From the NCBI RefSeq assembly GCF_947507565.1, contig NC_089175.1, forward strand, positions 3,585,733 to 3,649,732: a stretch of DNA of 64,000 bases. Direction: 5' to 3'. The DNA comes from Oscarella lobularis (lineage: Eukaryota; Porifera; Homoscleromorpha; Homosclerophorida; Oscarellidae). Positions 56,841-64,000 of this stretch are shown piece by piece; positions within the stretch are counted from its first letter, which is position 1, and the number at the start of each line of letters is the position of its first letter. The notes under the pieces are model-generated. The model did no database searches, was not told where the DNA came from, and saw nothing but the letters and a program-made list of their open reading frames with translations. Made by a program: the position numbers and the translations under genes.

Positions 56841-56939
56841 AAACTCAACCGCTTTATTTTGATCAAACCCCGTATGTCGTCAGAAGAGAGATGTCTGCGG
56901 ATGTCTGCAGAGAACGCGGATGGCTGTTTTTTAAGATGA

Positions 56940-57600
56940 TTGAATGAGTCTAGAGAACGAGAAGAGCGTTGGGCTTTGATTTTGCGACGAGTTCCTCGAA
57001 CGAGGCCCCATCTCGATTTTACTTTACCAAACTCGTACCTGTAGTAATTCTCGATTCATGGTCGCGGTGTTAGTTGATCCAAATTTGCACAATTTTCGGA
57101 CGAATCAAACGAAGAATCTAGTGTTACCGTGCGCTAAAAGAAAACGCTGCGAAAAGAAAGAAAAGAGAAACTATCTCACCCGTTCTTTCTTGACCTCTTC
57201 TTCTCGTCCTCGCCCTCCGAGACGATGGCGAATTCAGGCGACTGCAAAGCGGCCATATCGAGGTCGTACGAAACCGTCCAAGTACCCAGACACATGTTGT
57301 TGTGATCAACGGGAACGTTAGGCCTACTGATGCTCGTCAACTTTATTGTGATTTTGACGCGAAATAGAAAGCAGTTGGACTCTGGTGGATCATTCTCGAT
57401 GAATACAGAGTCTTCGTCCGTTCTTCATCTAAAAAAGACGGCATTTCAGCCTTGACTGGCGATCTGTCATCTCAGTAGTTTTTTCCACTGATTGGGACCA
57501 TCCGCCGGAGCATAGCTGACAGAAGGAACTGATGATTACGGCGACGGCAATCGAATAGAAGAGCAAGGCCACTGCACTGAATTGTACTGATAAACGGTCG
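56940..57600 (-). pseudogene. Second copy of the chimeric MAM relic
   Basis: Same order of pieces as 50740-51530 (M3-type leader region, M2-type exon 2 end, M2-type exon 3 remnant) but with further deletions. The leader has lost its ATG (gagcaaggccactgcac against gagtctcgtcattgcac) and most of exon 3 is gone. Confidence 0.72.
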
Positions 57601-57989
57601 CGAGGAGGCTCAATATATACCTCCCCAGCAGGGCGTATTCTCCATCGTGTTGCTAGGACCGCTGCTACAGGGAAAAATGTGGCTTTATGGTAGCCGCATC
57701 CGCTAGCTGCTTAATTCCCGGCTTCCATTGCTCTTCGGCTTCTCTAGTTCCCATGAACGTCACGGTGGAAGCGAATGTTGGATGAATTACGTACTGAATT
57801 ATTGCATTCTAGCGAAATTTTCGTCGACGTTCAATGAGTCACTTTCCGCTGCTCCCGATTAGGCGCGCTGTTGTTTGTCTTCCGAATAGTTGTGATTTAA
57901 CGAGTTTAGACGACGAGAAGAGCTTTGGGTTTTGATTTCCAGTAGCTCTATAACAGTGAAAGACGTAAAACTTCATTTCAGTATACGAC

Positions 57990-58150
57990 TCGTACGCTTG
58001 ACCTCTTTTGAAGACGTATATATATGCTGGGGATCTCGATTGAAGCGGTGACAAGTCGTCTCCAATCTTCCAGGAGCTCAGACGGCTCAGACACATATGT
58101 GTTGTGATAGCTACGCGCGCTCTCGTTTTCAAAGTGGCAGTTTTCACTTC
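57990..58150 (-). pseudogene. Second copy of the orphan MAM first-half fragment
   Basis: Matches 51965-52110 nearly base for base, at the same place relative to M6 as the first copy is to M5. Confidence 0.65.
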
Positions 58151-58429
58151 ACTCCACAGTAAAAGATCGCTGACTGTTTGGCAATGAAACTGCACGCCAC
58201 GGCCAAAGTAGAATATGCAAGCACGTCTCAATTCACCTACCACTGCACCCACAGTTGTGCTTGTACACATGCTGATAACGTAACACCCTTCCTAAAACAT
58301 ATCGTTCCGGTAGTTTCTAACTGAAACGCAACGAAAGAACACAGAAACACAGAAATGACACCAACACGAGCACAAAAGTCAGAAAAACTACCGCGACACC
58401 CAGTTCGTTCTCAAAACAGTCGACTGCAC

Positions 58430-59821
58430 TCATCTGTTGTCGTACTTCCCAGAGGCTACACGCACAGAAAAAGATAGCTGACTATTCGGCTAAAAATTTC
58501 AAACATTTCCTTACGACAACGCGAAGAGTATTTGACGTCATCGATGATGAGCCTGCTACCCCTAGCACCGCCGACAAATTGAACTTGAAACCGTTTGCAG
58601 CCGCCCAGAAAGGTGTGAAGATCCAAGCATGCCGCAGCATTCAGATTCTTGGGTTGCTCTTTTCTATTGACCAATCTGAAGTGAGTAAATTTGTCTTTCA
58701 AACGCAGAATTCTGTTATTATCGGATACGCAAATCAATGCCACAAATAAGCTATGGACGCCGGAGTGTTCAAATATATAGCGAAACCGCAGGGCTTTGTT
58801 ATATCGCGCATGCTTCGTGAGGATCGGCGAGTTGATTATTCCGGTTACAGCGACTCTTCGTCCCGCTTTTTTACCGTCAACACATAGATAATAGCCATCT
58901 GAAAAATTTATGATAGGAAATATATCTATTTAATCAGTTCACTCATATATTTTACGTGCTGCACTCTTTGCTATTCTTGTCTCAGGCGTTTCAACTGATT
59001 CGTTGAATTTGGGTGGCTGTTCCTTTTCCCTGAAAAACTCGTTGAATTCGGATGGCTGTAAGACCTCCAAGTCTAGTTCAGACAAAAGACCACACGATAC
59101 GGGCGTGTCGAAATCGCGAAGCGGTCTCCTCTCTTTGCTGGTAGAGTGATCATTCGCGGTTTTACCGCCATATTTCCAGGAACCTAGGCTGCACAAGTCG
59201 TTACGATAACCGCAGCTGTCTTTGTTTTTGAAATCGCAATTTGCCGTGTATCTCTCTATTGATACAATTAATTAATTAATTAGTATGTCCAAACTGAAAA
59301 ACCAGGCAAGGAGTCTTACTTTTGCTAGAATCACAGGTGTCCCACCAGTCCGGTCGCGTTACATGCTCGATTTGATAGTTTCTGTATGTAATCTTGATTT
59401 TAAGACGAAATCTTTCGCAATTTTTCTTCGGTTTCTCGTCAGTGCCATATATTTGGCTACAGGCCGTTTTGGTCTTTTGAGACGGATTCAGGTTCAACTT
59501 CATTTCAACGTAACTGGATTTAGCGTATTCCCATTTACCACCGGTCCTTCCGATGACACATTGTTGAGCGTAGGAAATACGAAGAAAGGCAGACTTCCTC
59601 AAAACTTTGTACTGAATACGAAAATGACTGTGAAACGCATTCCAATACACTTTTGATGAATACAGAAATTTTGTCTGTTTTTCAGCTAAAAAAGATATTT
59701 TAGCCTGCACTGACAATTTGTCATGTCAATAGTTATCGTTCATACGTTCCCCTGCATGCGAGAAGGAACTGATGATTATTACGGCGACGGCAATTGAATG
59801 GAAGAGAAAGAGCCTCGTCAT
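58430..59821 (-). CDS. Secreted MAM-domain protein M6
   Basis: Exons (minus): 59821-59746 signal peptide (MTRLFLFHSIAVAVIIISSF), 59685-59320, 59255-58956, 58898-58515, 58455-58430; 383 aa. In M6 the family-typical exon 2 acceptor (gcag|gctaaa) opens the N-domain frame, but only the acceptor at tttttag|ctga matches the phase-1 donor of exon 1. The MAM-like domain runs CDFKNKDSCGYRNDLC to FQVQFVGGARGSRLIIDDVKY. Differs from M5 by a few substitutions and a 12-base longer insert (FREK). End CPSGKYDNR. One product of a recent block duplication. Confidence 0.83.
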
Positions 59822-60049
59822 TGTGCTGATAGGCCACTGCAATAAAAGGCTAGTGAAAAACTGCGGCGACTCCGCTCAATATACCTACCAAGGGAAGGAC
59901 GTACTCTCCGTGGCGTTGCTTACTTTAGTTTCTAGGACGTCGATGCGTATCTGAATAATCACAATATTACTTCGAAGAATTTTCCATTTGCATTCTACGT
60001 CGGATGACTCACCTCCAGTGGATCCTGACTCTGGATAGTTAAGATGATT

Positions 60050-62000
60050 CAATGAGTCTAGAGAACGAGGAGAGCGTTGGGACTTTGATTTCGTGACGAG
60101 TTCCTTGAATGAGGCCCCCATCTCGATTTTACCTTGTACGTACTTAGTAGCTCTAGATTCACGTCGCGATGTTTGTTGTTCCAAATTTGACCGATTCTTG
60201 GACGAATCCAACGCAGGGAACTGATGATTACGGCGACGGCAATCGAACTGAAGAGTAGGAGTCGGATAGGCCACTGCACTGAACAGTGAAGGGAACTGAA
60301 AAACTGCGGCGACTCCGCTCAATATATACCTACAGAGAGAAGGACGTACTCTCCGTGGGGTTGCTGCATTAGTTTCTAGGGCGTGGATGCGTATCTGAAT
60401 ATTACTTTGAAGCATCTTCCATTTTTCGTTTCTACGTCGTCCAGCTGCCCCTGAATTAAACGTGCTTTCGCTTTCACTCTGATTAGTTAAGATGATTGAA
60501 TGAGTCTAGAGAACGAGGAGAGCGTTGGGCTTTGATTTCGCGACGAGTTCCTCGAACGAGGCCCCCATCTCGATTTTTACGTGTACCTACCTGTAGTGGT
60601 TCTAGATTCACGTCGCGGTGTTAGTTGTACCAAAATTGAACGATTTTCAGACGAACCCAACGCAGGGAACTGATAATTACGGTGACGGCAATCAAATAGA
60701 AGAGTAGGAGTCGGATAGGCGACTGCACTAAACAGCGAAGGGTACTTGAAAAACTGCGGCGACTCCGCTCAATATATACCGACCGAGGGAAGGACTTACT
60801 CTCCGTGGAGTTGCTGCATTAGTTCCTAGGGGCGTGGATGCGTATCTGAATAATCACAATATATCTGAAGCATCTTCCATTTTCATTTTACGTCGGATGA
60901 CTCACCTCCAGCTGCCCCTGAATTAAACGTGCTTTTGCTTTTACTATAAATAGCTAAGATGATTGAATGAGTCTAGAGAAGGAGGAGAGCGTTGGGCTTT
61001 GATTTCGTGACGAGTTCCTCGAATGAGGCCCCATCTCGATTTTACCTCGTACGTACCTAAATACAGTAGTAGTTATAGATTCATGTCGCGGTGTTAGTTG
61101 TTCCAAATTTGAGACGAACCCAACGCAGGGAACTGATCATTACGGGCGATGGCAATCGAATAGAGCATAGGCCACTGCACTGAACAGTGAAGGGTTCCTG
61201 CAACTACTCTGCTTAATATATACCGACCGAGAGAAGGACGAACTCTCCGTGGCGTTGCTACATTAGTTTCTAGGGCGTGGATGCGTATCTGAATAATGAC
61301 AATATTACTTTGAAGCATCCAATTTCGTTCTACGTTGGATGACTCGCCTCCAGCTGCCCCGTGCTTTTTCTCCTACTCTGAATAGTTGAATGAGTCTAGA
61401 GAACAAAAAGAGCATTGGGCTTTGATTTCATGACGAGATCCTCGAACGAGCCTCGTACAGTACGTACCTGTAAATACTGTAGTAGTTCTAGATTCACGTC
61501 GCGGTGTTAGTTGTTCCCAATTTTCCGACCAATCCAACGCAGGGAACTGATGATTTACGGCGACGGCAATCGAATAGAAGAGTAGGAGTCTCGTCATTGC
61601 ACTGAATAGTGAAGGGTACTGAAAAACTGCCGCGACTCCGCTCAATATATACCTACCGAGAGCAGGACGTACTCTCCGTGGCGTTGCTAGAACCGCTCTT
61701 TAGTTTCTAGAGTGGGGATGGGTATCACGATATTACTTCTCGAAGCGTTTTGCATTCTACGTCGGATGAGACAGTTCCTGCTGACCCCGAATTGAATGTG
61801 CTGTTGTTTTGAGATGATTGGATGAGTCTAGAGAACGAGAAGAGCGTTTGGCTTTGATTTTGCGACGAGTTCCTCGAACGAGGCCCCATCTCGATTTTAC
61901 TTTACCAAACTCGTACCTAGTAGTTCTCGATTCATGTCGCGGTGTTAGTTGATCCAAATTTGCACGATTTTCGGACGAATCAAACGAAGAATAGTGTTAC
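60050..62000 (-). repeat. Ladder of orphan promoter/leader units
   Basis: Tandem units starting near 60050, 60490, 60960, 61390 and 61810 (the last partial), each about 430-460 bases, opening with gagtctagagaac and containing a TATA-like ggtatatattgagc (minus strand) and the MAM leader sequence. Only the 61600 unit keeps the ATG (MTRLLLFYSIAVAV), and it then loses frame by one added A. No exon 2-5 follows any of them. Confidence 0.8.
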
Positions 62001-62600
62001 CGTGCGCTAAAAAAACACGTGACTCGAGGTCTTCGGCTCATTCTTGAGAATCGCGTTGTTGCATTGGTCAAAAATGTTTCCCGTAGCGCTTTAGACCTAT
62101 TTGGGAGTAGAATTCTCTCGTTTTAGAAAAGCGAGCACACGCAGACCGCTCACGGCTCACGCGACTTCACACTCGCGAGTTCACGTGCAGCAGTTTGGCC
62201 TACACGATTTCTCACTTCCTTATATGGTCTGATTACTTTGTTCGACGCGGCACGAGTCGACGTCTGTCGGTGCGGCCACGTACGAACGAAAGATAGCGTT
62301 CTCTATACGCGCGCGACGCGCGATTTTGATTCGAATGCACTGCGACGCGCGATCGCAAAGCGGCGATCGCCTGGATGCCGCGTACGAGTGAGCGCGCGAG
62401 CACGCCAGCTCGCTGATTAGTTTTCACACGTCAAATGTTCGCACGATCTAATTTCCGCTAAATTGTAATAAGCGCGTCTGCGATCTCGTCTGGGCACGAG
62501 AACCGACGAAACGCGGTCTCGCGGCAAGAGAATCGACGATAGCGAACTCTCTATCGACGAACGCTCTTCGATTGCAGCGGATGCAGACCGAGGAGATGAC
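62001..62600. other. CpG-rich region, start of a different domain
   Basis: Base composition changes sharply after about 62100: dense cg dinucleotides (gcgcgcgac, cgacgcgcgatcg). Probably a promoter-type CpG-rich segment for the transcript that follows. No coding assignment. Confidence 0.45.
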
Positions 62601-62609
62601 GATTCGCCA

Positions 62610-63312
62610 TCACGTGAGTGGTTCACACTCCGGAAGATGCTGTCCACGCGAATTCGCACCATCTCGGATTCGCTCATAAACATCGACCTCTCAATCTGTG
62701 CGTCATTCTCGGCTGAAGCGCAGAACGGGACGGACGGTCTGGTCCGTTCCGCGCAGATCGGCGCCACGCAGCTTTTTTCCTTCGCGGGGCAGCCGAGAAG
62801 AGGCTTACCGCCGCGAGGCGGGCCTCCGAAGCCCCACAATCAAGGGAAGGGATAGCGGAGCCGACCGGTAAGTGAAGCTAGATTTCGGTAACTAACCGAG
62901 CTAATTGTGCGCTTTCTCTCTTGCAGCGAATCCCATGCAGTCCTTCGCGAAGGACTGCGCCCCGGCGAAGGAGAAGAAAGAACGGCGCCGCGTGGCACGC
63001 GCGTCGGTAAGTCGTTCGCGTCGCGTTTAGATCCATCCAGTCGACTAATCGTGCTTTTTTTTGTGCGTATAGGTCGTAGCGCTGTGCGGACGATCGACGC
63101 GCGACGGACGGACACCGCTTCACTCGTCGCTCGTCGTTCGTAAGTAGATACATCGCGACGCGAAGGTGTCAAATCTAATTATTATTCTCTTCTTCCGACA
63201 GCTGTCAAAGACTGGGCCCAACGGCCGAAGCGGAAGTGGACGAAGTCGATGGAGACGAAGAGGTAGCAAGGAGAAGACTCATCGCTTCAGGTTCTTCTTC
63301 GTAGCTACGGGC
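62610..63312 (+). CDS. Spliced transcript, product unknown
   Basis: Three perfect GTAAGT donors (after 62867, 63006 and 63139) are each followed by a good acceptor, defining exons ending 62867, 62927-63006, 63073-63139 and 63202 onward. One frame stays open through the last three exons (ESHAVLREGLRPGEGEE, VDEVDGDEEVARRRL) to a stop at about 63304, but continues into exon 1 without an ATG. Another frame in exon 1 (from ATG 62637, MLSTRIRTISDSLINIDLSIC) ends at 62853 before the donor. So the transcript is well supported and the protein is not. A perfect 22-base palindrome lies at 62937-62958. No family recognised. Confidence 0.4.
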
Positions 63313-64000
63313 CCCTGTGGTGTAGGCGTACGCATAAGGGCGGGGTTCTCTGTCACGACGCATATCTAAGCGAATTGCACGTTGCCGCTGTCGGAGGGCC
63401 CGAGTCGTAGCGCACAGGGGGCGGGAGGGCGCTCGTGTGCCTGACGGCGGCGGTTAACAGCATGATGCTTAATCCTCACACTCTTACCACATGTACGCCT
63501 ATTTGACCCCGCGCACATGTACGCCTCCGTGAAATAGTTTGTAGATAATATTAATATCAAAAATCAAAAATTAAATACAGCTAATCAATAATCGAAATCA
63601 AACAATTATGTGCGTGGCAGAGAACGTAGTGGGTACTGCATTATTGATCTGCGCCGGCGCGCAGCTTACCTTTGCGTATGCATAACTACGATAGTCATGC
63701 ACGGGTCCACGCATCCCTTGCATTTAAGGTTTAGGGCGGCTGTCAGTAGGTAGGGCGTTTTCCAATTTGCTCTAAGGTGAGAGAGCAGGAGATAGGTTAT
63801 AGTGTAGTTAGGCCTGACCCCTAACAAGTAGCTGGCAGCCGCCACCCACATTAGACCATTTTCTCAGTGGATTTCTGAGGTAATCTAGGTTGATTGTAGA
63901 TTATAGGATAATTATCTAGGTCAATGGATTTCCTAGGTACTCTAGGTTTTAATTATTTAAACCACATACGTAATCCATATTTTAGGTCAATGGATTTCCT
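63313..64000. other. Noncoding right edge with short repeats
   Basis: Two copies of cacatgtacgcct (63488 and 63517). At the edge, three diverged copies of ggtcaatggatttcct (about 63866, 63919 and 63983) hint at a minisatellite that continues beyond the window. No gene seen. Confidence 0.5.

Noticed and set aside
62238-62420. Arg-rich small protein in the CpG-rich segment
   Set aside because: Composition follows the cg-rich sequence. Equivalent frames are open on the other strand.
1-64000. Bacterial or phage origin
   Set aside because: Intron-split genes with conserved phases, animal domain types, polyadenylation signals and no operon or ribosome-binding-site pattern.
1-64000. tRNA, rRNA or intact transposase/reverse transcriptase genes
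   Set aside because: None recognised by eye; the duplications look like segmental copying rather than insertion of autonomous elements. A covariance-model and repeat-library search would be needed to exclude them.

Overview
The window is eukaryotic: every convincing gene is split by short introns (about 40-80 bp, GT..AG, acceptors often ending in ctag or tatag), there are no operons, and the domains are animal-type (Ig-like receptors, LDLa/FN3, MAM-like, death-fold, carbohydrate sulfotransferase). The compact intron-rich layout and the mix of divergent Ig receptors with death-domain GTPases suggest an early-branching animal, most likely a sponge (perhaps a homoscleromorph). The species cannot be fixed from sequence alone. 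Layout. (1) About 0-13.7 kb is a cluster of type-I membrane Ig-like receptors on both strands: two intact genes (5200-6703 minus, 10400-12104 plus), a partial gene at the left edge with an inverted partner, and several decayed copies. A P-loop-less GTPase pseudogene sits inside it. (2) 14-22 kb holds an intact LDLa-FN3 receptor, its truncated duplicate, and two genes of a second Ig family whose tails carry tyrosine or PPxY motifs. (3) 22.4-23.6 kb is a Golgi carbohydrate sulfotransferase. (4) 24.7-35.2 kb holds three tandem AIG1/GIMAP-like GTPase genes. The third (32563-35212, 685 aa) is complete and fuses a DED-like death fold, a death domain and the GTPase. (5) 35.9-40.1 kb holds a protein-kinase/Nudix fusion gene and broken copies. 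(6) 40249-41184 is a single-exon CARD/death-domain protein. (7) 42.5-62 kb is a minus-strand tandem array of six secreted MAM-domain proteins with a common five-exon structure, plus relics, orphan exons and a ladder of orphan promoter/signal-peptide units. An unrelated secreted protein gene lies at 55.3 kb. (8) 62.2-63.4 kb is CpG-rich and holds a spliced plus-strand transcript of unknown product. How it may work together: cell-surface Ig receptors with and without tyrosine tails, death-fold adaptors and GTPases, a kinase and a large secreted MAM family, all amplified by recent local duplication, are what an innate-immune or self/non-self recognition locus would look like. That role is inference. 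Exon boundaries were read by eye from splice signals and checked for frame.
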